Part shown: positions 1-5,575 of the stretch, piece after piece
Numbering within the stretch: the stretch's first letter is position 1
How the letters are laid out: the number at the start of each line of letters is the position of its first letter
DNA from: JALYZC01 sp035997675
GTDB lineage: Bacteria; Actinomycetota; Thermoleophilia; Solirubrobacterales; Solirubrobacteraceae
Reading direction: 5' to 3'
Assembly (NCBI GenBank): GCA_035997675.1
Contig: DASYIJ010000337.1
Span: 1 to 5,575, forward strand
Length of the DNA: 5,575 bases
The notes under the pieces: generated by a model
Seen by the model: only the letters and a program-made list of their open reading frames with translations
Told to the model about the DNA's origin: nothing
The model's database searches: none
Made by a program: the position numbers and the translations under genes

Positions 1-1044
1 GCGGTCCACCGCTCCGAGCTTGCCGTAGATGTTGTGCAGGTGGGTTCGCACCGTGCTCGTGGAGAGGGAGAGCTCTGACGCGATCTGCTTGTACACCTTG
101 CCGCTGGCCAGGCGCTTGAGCACCTCGACCTCGCGGTCGGAGAGCGGGCACGGGTCGATCTGGCGCTGCCGGCCGGTCTGGGGGTAGGGCAGCTCGTACA
201 TCACGCTGCGCAGCTCGGCCGGGCCGAGCCCGATCTCGCGCGCCACCTTGAGGAGCTCCGAGGGCGAGACGGGCGAACCCTGTGCGTAGTGGGCGAGCAT
301 GTCGGCGAGGCGGACGAAGGCGGCCTCGTCGCCGGCGTCCTCGTGGTGATGGCGCTCGATCGTCGAGGCGATGCTCTTGGGCAGGCCCCAGCGGCGGGCG
401 AGGACACCACCCACGAGCGCGTGGTCCACGCCGAGCTCGCGCCGCTCGCGGTGGATGCGCTCCTCCGGCGTTCGCGCGTCGCCGTGCACCTGGGCCGGGT
501 AGCCGGGATACGCCTGGATCAGGACGAGCTTCCCGATGTCGTGGAGCATGGCCGTGACCATCAGCCGGTCGCGATGGTTGTAGCTGACCTCCGTCGCCAG
601 CCGGTCCGCCGCGCGTTGGGTCGCCAGCGCGTGCAGGCGGAAGTGCTCGGGCGCGACGTCCCATACGCCGCTGCGCTCGAAGAAGTCGAACGTGCGGGCG
701 CGGCTGGCCAGTGCCTTGACGGCCTGGGCCGAGAGGACCTCGACGGACTTCACGACGCTGTCCACCTTGCCCCGGCTCTTGCCCTGCACCTGGTTGGCCA
801 CGCGCAGCACGGCGATCGCCAGCGCCACGTCGGACTCGACGGCCGCCACGACCTCGGCCGCGGAGGTCTGGTCCTGGCTGAAGAGGCGCAGCACCCGGTT
901 GCGCGACTCGGCGAGCGCCGGGAAGGCCTCGAGCGCCTCGAACGCCGCCGTCAGGCGACGGCCGTGGCCCTCGTTGTGTCGCCGCTGGAGAGCGGCGTTG
1001 TCAGGAGGCGCGGAGGCGGTGGACACGGCGGTGGATGGAGGCAT
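1..1044 (-). CDS. HDOD domain-LuxR HTH regulator, 3' end cut by window edge
   Basis: The 348 visible residues read from an ATG at 1044 down to base 1; an in-frame stop at 1096-1098 limits the N-terminus. Residues 1-30 are low complexity. Residues about 31-115 look like the helical first half of an HDOD domain. The HD-like core follows: H138, the LHDIGKL motif with H168-D169, H208 in DHALVGGVLARRWGLP, the HHH run 232-234, and D248. Residues about 298-348 are a LuxR/GerE helix-turn-helix: LSDREVEVLKRLASGK, then the recognition helix STSTVRTHLHNIYGKL. Probably only the last 15-20 residues are missing. HDOD domains are signalling modules related to HD-GYP phosphodiesterases but lack the GYP motif; their enzymatic activity is generally unproven. 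I infer a cytoplasmic one-component transcription regulator whose HDOD part senses a signal or partner. No clear Shine-Dalgarno precedes the ATG. A GTG at residue 7 is a weaker alternative start. The signal and target genes cannot be read from the sequence. Confidence 0.9.
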   Translation of the reverse strand, partial: MPPSTAVSTASAPPDNAALQRRHNEGHGRRLTAAFEALEAFPALAESRNRVLRLFSQDQTSAAEVVAAVESDVALAIAVLRVANQVQGKSRGKVDSVVKSVEVLSAQAVKALASRARTFDFFERSGVWDVAPEHFRLHALATQRAADRLATEVSYNHRDRLMVTAMLHDIGKLVLIQAYPGYPAQVHGDARTPEERIHRERRELGVDHALVGGVLARRWGLPKSIASTIERHHHEDAGDEAAFVRLADMLAHYAQGSPVSPSELLKVAREIGLGPAELRSVMYELPYPQTGRQRQIDPCPLSDREVEVLKRLASGKVYKQIASELSLSTSTVRTHLHNIYGKLGAVDR

Positions 1045-1065
1045 CGTCGCGGAAGGGTCTTGGCT

Positions 1066-1080
1066 CGGAGGGTTCCCCCG
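1066..1080 (-). promoter_or_regulatory. GC-rich hairpin in the leader of the HDOD-LuxR gene
   Basis: On the minus strand this reads CGGGGGAACCCTCCG. It can fold into a 6-bp stem, including one G-T wobble, with an AAC loop. It lies 21 bases upstream of the regulator's ATG and about 50 bases after the gltX stop. An alternative pairing, TCGG with CCGA, encloses nearly the same bases. An AGATAT hexamer just upstream (1086-1091, minus) could be a -10 element, which would place this hairpin at the very 5' end of the mRNA. There is no T-run after the stem, so a classical terminator for gltX is less likely. It could be an RNA leader element, a protein-binding site or chance in GC-rich DNA. Confidence 0.3.
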
Positions 1081-1129
1081 GACCGATATCTGGGGCTAGG
1101 CGGTTCATCGGCACTTCTGGACGAATGGT

Positions 1130-2485
1130 TTAGTGCCTTGCCGGTGCCCGCGTCAATGCGGAATCGATGCGGCGGAGGGTCTCGTCCCGTCCCAGGAGGG
1201 CCACGCTCTCGAAGATACCGGGGGAAACGGTCGTGCCGGCGATGGCCACGCGAACGGGCTGGAACACCTCCTTCGGCTTGGCGCCGCGGCGCTCGACCAC
1301 CCCGCGCAGAGCGGCTTCCACGCGCTCGACGTCGAACGGCTCCGTCCCGGCCAGCGCCTCGCGGGCATCGGCCAGAGCGTCGCGCGCGCCCTCGGCCCCC
1401 AGGACCCGGGCGAAGGCCTCCGGATCGTCGGCCGGACCGTCGAAGAAGAACCCGCACAGCGGCCAGAAGTCGGCCAGGGTCTGGAGCTTGTCCTGTGCGA
1501 TCTCGACGGCGGGCCTCAGCCCCTCGCGGCCCGTGAACGCCTCCAGGCGAGCGACGAGATCGTCGATGGGAAGTTCACGAAGGTCTCGCCCGTTGAACGT
1601 GCGGAGCTTGCGCTCGTCGAACACGGCCGGCGAGCGCGACACCCGCTCGAGGCGGAAGCGGTCGGCCAGTTCGGCCGTGCTGAAGCGGTCGCGTTCCGGG
1701 TCGAACCCCGCGCCGAGCAGCGCCAGGTAGTTCCGCACGGATTCCGCCAGGTATCCCGCATCGCGCAGTTCCTGGACCGACGCCGCGCCGTGGCGCTTGG
1801 ACAGCTTCTTGCCGTCCGGGCCGTGCAGCAGCGGGAGGTGCGCATACAGCGGTGGCGGGGCATCCAGCGCCTCGAACACCAGAAGCTGCTTGGGCGCGTT
1901 GGAGAGGTGGTCCTCCCCGCGCACCACGTGGGTGATCCCGGCGTCGAGGTCGTCCACCGCGACGGCGAAGTTGTAGAGCACGGAACCGTCGGCGCGCGCG
2001 ATCACCGGATCGTCGAGGTGCTCGTGCGCGAACGTGGTGTCGCCCCGGATCACGTCGTGGACCACGGTCGAGCCCTCCTCGGGAACGCGCAGCCGCACCG
2101 CCCCCTCGTCCTCGGCCTCGCCGCGGAAGCCCCGTTCGGCTCCGTGCTCGTCCTTGAAGGCGCGGACGTCGTCGGCCGTTGCGGTGGAGCGGTAGGCATG
2201 GCCCGCGTCGAGCAGTTGTGAAAGCGCCTCCCGATGGCGCTCGGCGCTGTCGGACTGGAAGACCGGCCCCTCGTCCCAGTCGAGCCCCAGCCAGCGGAGC
2301 GCGTCGAGGATCTGCTCGACGTTCTCGGGCGTGGAGCGCTCGCGATCGGTGTCCTCGATGCGCAGCAGCAGCGTTCCGTCCCGGCCGCGGGCGAGCAGCC
2401 AGTTGTAGAGAGCGGTGCGGGCACCGCCGATGTGCAGCGCACCGGTGGGCGAGGGAGCGAAGCGGACGCGAAGGGGATCGGGCAC
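1130..2485 (-). CDS. gltX: Glutamyl-tRNA synthetase
   Basis: This 451-residue class I aminoacyl-tRNA synthetase joins glutamate to tRNA in the cytoplasm using ATP. The N-terminal FAPSPTGALHIGG segment carries the HIGH-type signature at residues 18-21. RIEDTDRER is at 42-50, and VVRGEDHL at 187-194 belongs to the catalytic domain. The KMSKS-type loop is KLSKR at 227-231 within DGKKLSKRHG. The helical anticodon-binding region fills roughly residues 300-451. Length is slightly below the usual 470-490. The start is a GTG at 2485; no other in-frame start is available before the neighbouring gene. Around residues 98-125, where zinc-binding GluRS enzymes carry cysteines, there are none; the only cysteine is C344. 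This is therefore a zinc-free form. Whether it also charges tRNA-Gln (the non-discriminating route with GatCAB) cannot be decided here. It is divergent from nfo, and the HDOD-LuxR gene follows 85 bases after its TAA stop. Confidence 0.97.
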   Translation of the reverse strand: MPDPLRVRFAPSPTGALHIGGARTALYNWLLARGRDGTLLLRIEDTDRERSTPENVEQILDALRWLGLDWDEGPVFQSDSAERHREALSQLLDAGHAYRSTATADDVRAFKDEHGAERGFRGEAEDEGAVRLRVPEEGSTVVHDVIRGDTTFAHEHLDDPVIARADGSVLYNFAVAVDDLDAGITHVVRGEDHLSNAPKQLLVFEALDAPPPLYAHLPLLHGPDGKKLSKRHGAASVQELRDAGYLAESVRNYLALLGAGFDPERDRFSTAELADRFRLERVSRSPAVFDERKLRTFNGRDLRELPIDDLVARLEAFTGREGLRPAVEIAQDKLQTLADFWPLCGFFFDGPADDPEAFARVLGAEGARDALADAREALAGTEPFDVERVEAALRGVVERRGAKPKEVFQPVRVAIAGTTVSPGIFESVALLGRDETLRRIDSALTRAPARH

Positions 2486-2492
2486 GGCCGCA

Positions 2493-2498
2493 AGGCTA
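2493..2498 (-). promoter_or_regulatory. Putative -10 element of gltX
   Basis: The minus strand reads TAGCCT here, matching the actinobacterial TAnnnT -10 pattern. Seven bases separate it from the GTG start. This would put the transcription start at or within a base or two of the start codon, giving a leaderless mRNA. No purine-rich ribosome binding site is seen in those seven bases, which agrees with this reading. No convincing -35 box is visible at the expected distance. Confidence 0.4.
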
Positions 2499-2510
2499 GT
2501 GGTCCCCGGG

Positions 2511-2516
2511 TAGGGT
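2511..2516 (+). promoter_or_regulatory. Putative -10 element of nfo
   Basis: TAGGGT fits the TAnnnT -10 pattern and lies nine bases before the nfo ATG, so transcription would begin almost at the start codon. It sits between the arms of a short inverted repeat, CCGGG (2506-2510) and CCCGG (2518-2522). Its AGGG core, ten bases before the ATG, could instead act as a distant weak Shine-Dalgarno. No clear -35 box is seen. Confidence 0.4.
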
Positions 2517-2525
2517 GCCCGGCCG

Positions 2526-3389
2526 ATGCTCGTCGGCGCTCACGTCTCTCCGGCCGGCGGCCCGGCGCGGGCCGTCGAGCGCGGGGTGGAGCGCGGCGCC
2601 GAGGCGATCCAGTTCTTCAACCAGAGCCCGCGCGCCTGGCGGGCGCGCGAGTACACCGAGGAGGAGGCGGCCGAGTTCCGCGAGACGCTCGCGGCGTCGA
2701 GCGTGGACGCCGCGATCATCCACACCGTCTACCTCATCAACTGCGCCTCCCGCGACCGCACGATCCGCCGCAAGTCGCTGAACTCGCTCACCATCGCGCT
2801 GCGCTCGGGGGCCGCGCTCGGGGTGAACGGCGTGGTGCTGCACGCCGGCTCGGCGTTGGGGGGCGACGTCAAGCGCGCGGTGACCCGCGCGGGGAAGGTC
2901 ATCCGCGCCGCCCTGGACGACTCCGAGGGCTGCCCGCTGCACCTCGAGGACACGGCCGGGTCCGGCGGCACGCTGGGCCGCTCGTTCTCGGAGCTGGCCG
3001 CCCTCATCGAGGCGGCCGGCGGCGACGAGCGGCTCGGCCTGTGCCTGGACTCGTGCCACCTGTGGGCGTCCGGGTATGACGTGCGCACCGCCGACGGGCT
3101 TCGCGAGGTGATCGACGAGTGCGTCGGGATGGTCGGCGTCGAGCGTCTCGGCTCGGTCCACGTCAACGACAGCAAGACCGGCCTCGGGTCCAACGTCGAC
3201 CGCCACGCGCCGCTCGGCGAGGGCGAGTTGGGCGCGAACGGCTGCGCCGTGTTCCTGTCCGAGCCGCGCTTCGACGGCCTGCCGGCGATCTTCGAGGGCC
3301 CCGGCGTGGAGGGCAAGGCGCCGACGAAGGCCGACGTCGACGCGATGAAGCGCCTGCGCAAGCAAGGCTTAACCCAGCGCCGTCGCTGA
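2526..3389 (+). CDS. nfo: Endonuclease IV (AP endonuclease, family 2)
   Basis: This 287-residue enzyme cleaves DNA 5' of abasic sites and trims blocked 3' ends in base excision repair. The family folds as a TIM barrel with a three-zinc cluster, and all nine ligand positions are recognisable: H66 (IIHTVYL), H106 (VLHAGS), E141 (HLEDTAG), D175 and H178 (LDSCHLWASGYD), H212, D225 and H227 (HVNDSKTGLGSNVDRH) and E257 (IFEGPG). The last three blocks match the well-known AP-endonuclease family 2 signatures. The N-terminal GAHVSPAGG at 4-12 is also typical. Length is normal for the family, so the ATG at 2526 gives a complete protein. The C-terminus ends in a basic TQRRR tail. It is divergent from gltX across 40 bases. 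The lipoprotein gene downstream begins only 20 bases after its TGA, so read-through transcription is possible. Confidence 0.97.
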   Translation: MLVGAHVSPAGGPARAVERGVERGAEAIQFFNQSPRAWRAREYTEEEAAEFRETLAASSVDAAIIHTVYLINCASRDRTIRRKSLNSLTIALRSGAALGVNGVVLHAGSALGGDVKRAVTRAGKVIRAALDDSEGCPLHLEDTAGSGGTLGRSFSELAALIEAAGGDERLGLCLDSCHLWASGYDVRTADGLREVIDECVGMVGVERLGSVHVNDSKTGLGSNVDRHAPLGEGELGANGCAVFLSEPRFDGLPAIFEGPGVEGKAPTKADVDAMKRLRKQGLTQRRR

Positions 3390-3395
3390 AGGGGC

Positions 3396-3401
3396 GATAC
3401 T
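3396..3401 (+). promoter_or_regulatory. Putative -10 element of the serine hydrolase gene
   Basis: GATACT lies in the 20-base gap after nfo, eight bases before the ATG at 3410. It keeps the second-position A and final T that matter most in a -10 box. Its spacing resembles that of the hexamers before nfo and gltX. The nearest purine run, AGGGG at 3390-3394, is 15 bases from the ATG and too far for a normal ribosome binding site. A TTAACC at 3369-3374 is too distant (21 bases) to serve as a standard -35. Confidence 0.3.
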
Positions 3402-3409
3402 CCGCGGTC

Positions 3410-4651
3410 ATGGGGTTGGGGAGGCTGGGGACAGCGGTCCTGTGTTGCGGGGGCATCCTCCTCGCGGGCTGCGGCGGCTCGTCGTCCAAGACCGCCACGA
3501 GCGCGACGTCGCGGACCGCGCCGCCGGCCTCGCTCACGCCGGCGATGACGGCGCAGCTCGACCGGGTGGTCGCCCTCGGCCGGCAGGCCGGCCTCCCGGG
3601 CGTGGTGGCGGCGGTCGGCGTCGACGGCGGCGGCGGTTGGCAGCAGGCGGCCGGATCGGCGACGACTCCGGGCAACCAGCCCGTGACGCCGGCTACACAC
3701 TTCCGGATCGGAAGCATCACCAAGACCTTCACGGGCACGGTGATCCTGCAGCTCGTCGACCAGGGAAAGCTGCATCTGTCGGACACCCTCGACCGGTGGG
3801 AACCACGCGTCCAGAACGCGGGAGGGATCACCGTGGAGATGCTGCTGAACATGACCAGCGGCATCGCCGATGAGGGCGGGGCCGGATCGACACTGCTCAA
3901 GGAGATGGCCGCTCAACCGACCCAGCCGGTGACGGCACAGCACATCGTCGACCTGGCGATCGCGCAGGGTCCCCACTCCCCACCGGGCCAGTCCGTCTAC
4001 TACTCGGACACGAACTTCGTGATCCTGGGCATCATCGCCCAGGCCGTGACGGGTCAGCCGATCGGCCAGCTCATCACCCAGCGCCTGATCTCGCCGCTGG
4101 GCCTCAGCCAGACCAGTTATCCCAGCGGCCCGGCGATGCCCGCGCCGGCCACGACCGGGGCCATCGTCCAGAACGGCAAGCCCATTGCGGTGCCGGCGAT
4201 CGACCCGTCGTACTTCGGCGCCGCCGGCAGCATGATCTCGACGGTCGGCGACCTGACCAAATGGGCGAGGGCGCTCGGGACCGGCGCGACGCTCAAACCG
4301 GCGACCGCGCGGGCGCGGCTGAGCTTTCGCCCGCTCACTGCCTTCACTTCGCTCCCGGGCACGCCGCCCGCCGCCGTCCCGGTCTCCTACGGGCTGGGCG
4401 TGGCCAACCTCGGCGGCCTCCTCGGCCACAACGGCATCATCCCCGGGTACGAGGCCGACGCCTGGTATCTGCCGTCGCGGGGGATCACGGTCGTCGTGTT
4501 GGGCAACGGCGAGCCCATCACGAGCGCCGGGCTCCAGCAGGTCACGGACGAGATGGCGGTCAGCATCGCCCGAATCGTCGCCGGATCGGCGGTGCAGACG
4601 ACCACCGCCGGCGCGCCGGCAGGCCCCGGGCCGCTGGCCCACCGGGGCTGA
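3410..4651 (+). CDS. Lipoprotein serine hydrolase, beta-lactamase/DD-peptidase fold
   Basis: The 413-residue product opens with a lipoprotein signal peptide: a short hydrophobic stretch ending in the lipobox L18-A19-G20-C21. A Ser/Thr/Ala-rich linker (about 22-45) follows, so the mature protein should be anchored outside the cytoplasmic membrane. The rest matches the family of class C beta-lactamases, R61-type D-Ala-D-Ala carboxypeptidases and related esterases. The catalytic S102-I-T-K105 (SxxK) lies in HFRIGSITKTFTG. The second motif is Y198-S-D200 in YYSDTNFVILG, and the third is H340-N-G342 in LGHNGIIPGYEA. The usual second motif is YxN, so Asp stands where Asn is expected. The substrate is not predictable: cell-wall peptides, esters or beta-lactams are all possible, and resistance should not be assumed. 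The ATG at 3410 is chosen because it gives the signal peptide directly; the same frame stays open upstream, but there it overlaps nfo. The tail (about 396-413) is Pro/Gly/Ala rich and probably unstructured. Confidence 0.92.
   Translation: MGLGRLGTAVLCCGGILLAGCGGSSSKTATSATSRTAPPASLTPAMTAQLDRVVALGRQAGLPGVVAAVGVDGGGGWQQAAGSATTPGNQPVTPATHFRIGSITKTFTGTVILQLVDQGKLHLSDTLDRWEPRVQNAGGITVEMLLNMTSGIADEGGAGSTLLKEMAAQPTQPVTAQHIVDLAIAQGPHSPPGQSVYYSDTNFVILGIIAQAVTGQPIGQLITQRLISPLGLSQTSYPSGPAMPAPATTGAIVQNGKPIAVPAIDPSYFGAAGSMISTVGDLTKWARALGTGATLKPATARARLSFRPLTAFTSLPGTPPAAVPVSYGLGVANLGGLLGHNGIIPGYEADAWYLPSRGITVVVLGNGEPITSAGLQQVTDEMAVSIARIVAGSAVQTTTAGAPAGPGPLAHRG
4623..4648 (+). terminator. Strong GC hairpin abutting the serine hydrolase stop codon
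   Basis: GCCCC (4623-4627) pairs with GGGGC (4644-4648), and GGGCC (4628-4632) pairs with GGCCC (4636-4640) around a GCT loop, leaving a three-base bulge (4641-4643). This makes a ten-base-pair, all-GC structure ending one base before the TGA stop at 4649-4651. There is no T-run after it. Such hairpins without a T-run are often proposed as terminators in high-GC actinobacteria. The structure is inside the coding sequence, so it may partly be a by-product of the Gly/Pro-rich tail. The gap to dnaE (4652-4702) contains no gene. Confidence 0.4.
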
Positions 4652-4702
4652 CCACCTCCACCACCCGACGCGACTGGAAGCTGTGGTGCCGGTCCGAGAC
4701 CG

Positions 4703-5575
4703 CTAGGCGGCCAGCGCGGCGTCGCCCAGGAGCAGATCCAACTCGGCGCGCAGGCTCGGGCTCGGCGTGACGCGGTAGGACGAGCCGAGGCGCAGGCGGC
4801 GCGGGCCGCCGGCGGTCTTCATCTCCAGGACGACCTCGGCCTCCCCGGGGAAGTTCTCCAGCACATGCTTGAGCTCGCCGATCACCCCGGCGGGCAGGAG
4901 GGCGGCGTCGACGCGCAGGTGCAGCGGCGCGCGGGCGGCGACGACGGTCGCGGCCCGGGCATCGGCGGCGGCGAGCTCCTCCGGCGTCGGCTCGAACGCG
5001 GCCACCTCCTGCACGATCAGGCAGGTGTTGGTCGCGTCCCGGTGGTCCACCCGGCCGCGCACCGTGACGATGCGATCGGGCGCGAGCATGTCCTCGGCGG
5101 CGGTCAGGACGTTGCCGAACACCAGCAGCTCGACCGTGCCATCGAGGTCGTCGAGCGTGGCGAACATCATCGGATCACCCTTCTTCGTGCGGATCCGCTT
5201 GGTCTGCGTGATGATCCCGCCGACCATCGCCCAGTCGCCGTCGCGGCGGCCCGCGACATCGGCGAGCGAGCAGTCGACCTTCGCCCGCATCGCCGCGCGC
5301 ACCTCCTTGAGTGGGTGCGTGGAGACGAACAGGCCCAACGCCTCCTTCTCGGCCGCCAGCAGCTCGGTGCGATCGAACTCGGCGCTCGGGATCGGCGGGT
5401 GCGCGGGACGCGCGAATGCGTTCGTCGGGCCGGGGCCGCCGGGCGCGGCGCCGTCGCCGGAGAGGTCGAAGATCGAGCCCTGGCCGATCTGCGCGTCCTG
5501 CTGGGCCTTCTGGCCGGCGCCCTGGGCCGCCTCGAGCACGCCCAGCATCCCCTTGCGGGAGGCGCCGGTGGAGTC
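4703..5575 (-). CDS. dnaE: DNA polymerase III alpha subunit, C-terminal part; 5' end beyond window
   Basis: The reading frame enters from the right edge and ends at a TAG at 4703-4705, giving 290 visible residues, about a quarter of a typical DnaE. DnaE is the replicative polymerase subunit of the chromosomal replisome. The visible part starts in the helix-hairpin-helix region (GASRKGMLGVLE, 5-15), followed by a clamp-binding motif QGSIF (32-36) and a Gly/Pro-rich linker. Then comes the conserved EKEALGLFVSTHPL (76-89), equivalent to the ELLGFYLSGHPL-type block of other DnaE proteins. An OB-fold follows, about 114-192 (VGGIITQTKRIRTKKGD; ATLDDLDGTVELLVFG), then the C-terminal domain to 290. 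The catalytic aspartates and PHP domain lie outside the window. The Met at 5548 is internal, not a start. The EKEALG block and OB fold fit DnaE; the related actinobacterial DnaE2 (ImuC) cannot be fully excluded, but the internal clamp motif favours the replicative type. The gene converges on the serine hydrolase across 51 bases. Confidence 0.95.
   Translation of the reverse strand, partial: DSTGASRKGMLGVLEAAQGAGQKAQQDAQIGQGSIFDLSGDGAAPGGPGPTNAFARPAHPPIPSAEFDRTELLAAEKEALGLFVSTHPLKEVRAAMRAKVDCSLADVAGRRDGDWAMVGGIITQTKRIRTKKGDPMMFATLDDLDGTVELLVFGNVLTAAEDMLAPDRIVTVRGRVDHRDATNTCLIVQEVAAFEPTPEELAAADARAATVVAARAPLHLRVDAALLPAGVIGELKHVLENFPGEAEVVLEMKTAGGPRRLRLGSSYRVTPSPSLRAELDLLLGDAALAA
5468..5482 (-). 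other. Beta-clamp binding motif coding segment in dnaE
   Basis: This segment encodes Q-G-S-I-F followed by D, fitting the bacterial sliding-clamp binding consensus QxxLF / QxSLF. It lies just N-terminal to the EKEALG block and OB fold, in the same place as the internal clamp-binding site known in E. coli DnaE (QADMF). It should tether the polymerase to the DnaN clamp for processive synthesis. Confidence 0.75.

Noticed and set aside
1066..1080. GGGGGAACCC as part of a known c-di-AMP or c-di-GMP riboswitch
   Set aside because: The gap is only 85 bases and the other conserved blocks of those riboswitches are not visible, so a named riboswitch cannot be supported.
1085..1090. GATATC palindrome as an operator
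   Set aside because: Symmetry does not extend reliably beyond six bases, too short to support a binding site.
289..1536. Plus-strand open frame of 415 residues
   Set aside because: It is antisense to the HDOD-LuxR gene and to the 3' part of gltX, crosses their intergenic gap, and has an arginine/proline-rich C-terminus. It is a shadow frame.
1133..2221. Plus-strand open frame of 362 residues
   Set aside because: It is antisense to gltX, whose HIGH and KMSKS-type motifs are clear. No domain is recognised.
2496..3365. Minus-strand open frame of 289 residues
   Set aside because: It is the antisense shadow of nfo and would also cover the gltX promoter region. The composition is biased and it has no motif.
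3119..3409. Upstream extension of the serine hydrolase frame into nfo
   Set aside because: The frame is open, but the sequence is arginine-rich and out of frame with nfo. Starting at 3410 gives a proper lipoprotein signal peptide.
2729..4642. Very long open frame on the minus strand, 637 residues
   Set aside because: It lies opposite nfo and the serine hydrolase, both with full catalytic motifs. Its translation is Arg/Gly/Ala-rich with no recognisable domain. Long antisense frames are expected in GC-rich DNA.
4659..4688. CACCAC / GTGGTG inverted repeat as a terminator in the convergent gap
   Set aside because: The arms are only six bases with an 18-base loop and no T-run. The GC hairpin at 4623-4648 is far stronger.
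5546..5548. ATG as a start for a 281-residue protein
   Set aside because: The frame continues to the right edge with residues GASRKG, typical of DnaE just before this Met. The Met is internal.

Overview
The window is high-GC, densely coding bacterial DNA. It has no mobile elements, CRISPR arrays or RNA genes that I can see. GC-rich codon use, very short intergenic gaps and possible leaderless starts behind TAnnnT-type -10 hexamers all suggest an actinobacterial chromosome. The HDOD-LuxR regulator at the left edge resembles, from memory, proteins of the Solirubrobacterales/Thermoleophilia. That placement is an inference, not something shown by a search.

Layout, left to right. (1) Minus strand, 1-1044: an HDOD (HD-related) signalling domain fused to a C-terminal LuxR-type helix-turn-helix, with its 3' end cut by the window edge. 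(2) An 85-base gap that holds a compact GC-rich hairpin on the regulator's leader side. (3) Minus strand, 1130-2485: glutamyl-tRNA synthetase (gltX), GTG start. (4) A 40-base divergent region with back-to-back -10-like hexamers. (5) Plus strand, 2526-3389: endonuclease IV (nfo), with all nine metal-ligand positions present. (6) Plus strand, 3410-4651: a predicted lipoprotein of the serine beta-lactamase / DD-peptidase fold, 20 bases after nfo. (7) A strong hairpin at the end of that gene and a short convergent gap. (8) Minus strand, 4703 to the right edge: the C-terminal 290 residues of the DNA polymerase III alpha subunit (dnaE), including a clamp-binding motif and an OB fold.

The genes are mostly housekeeping: translation (gltX), abasic-site repair (nfo) and replication (dnaE). 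They do not form one pathway. gltX and nfo are divergent and share a 40-base control region. The serine hydrolase probably follows nfo either as a read-through or from its own very close promoter. The HDOD-LuxR gene lies in the same direction as gltX and could be partly co-transcribed with it.

I found no convincing previously undescribed multi-gene system. The items most worth a second look are the HDOD-LuxR fusion with its hairpin leader and the compact, possibly leaderless divergent promoter.
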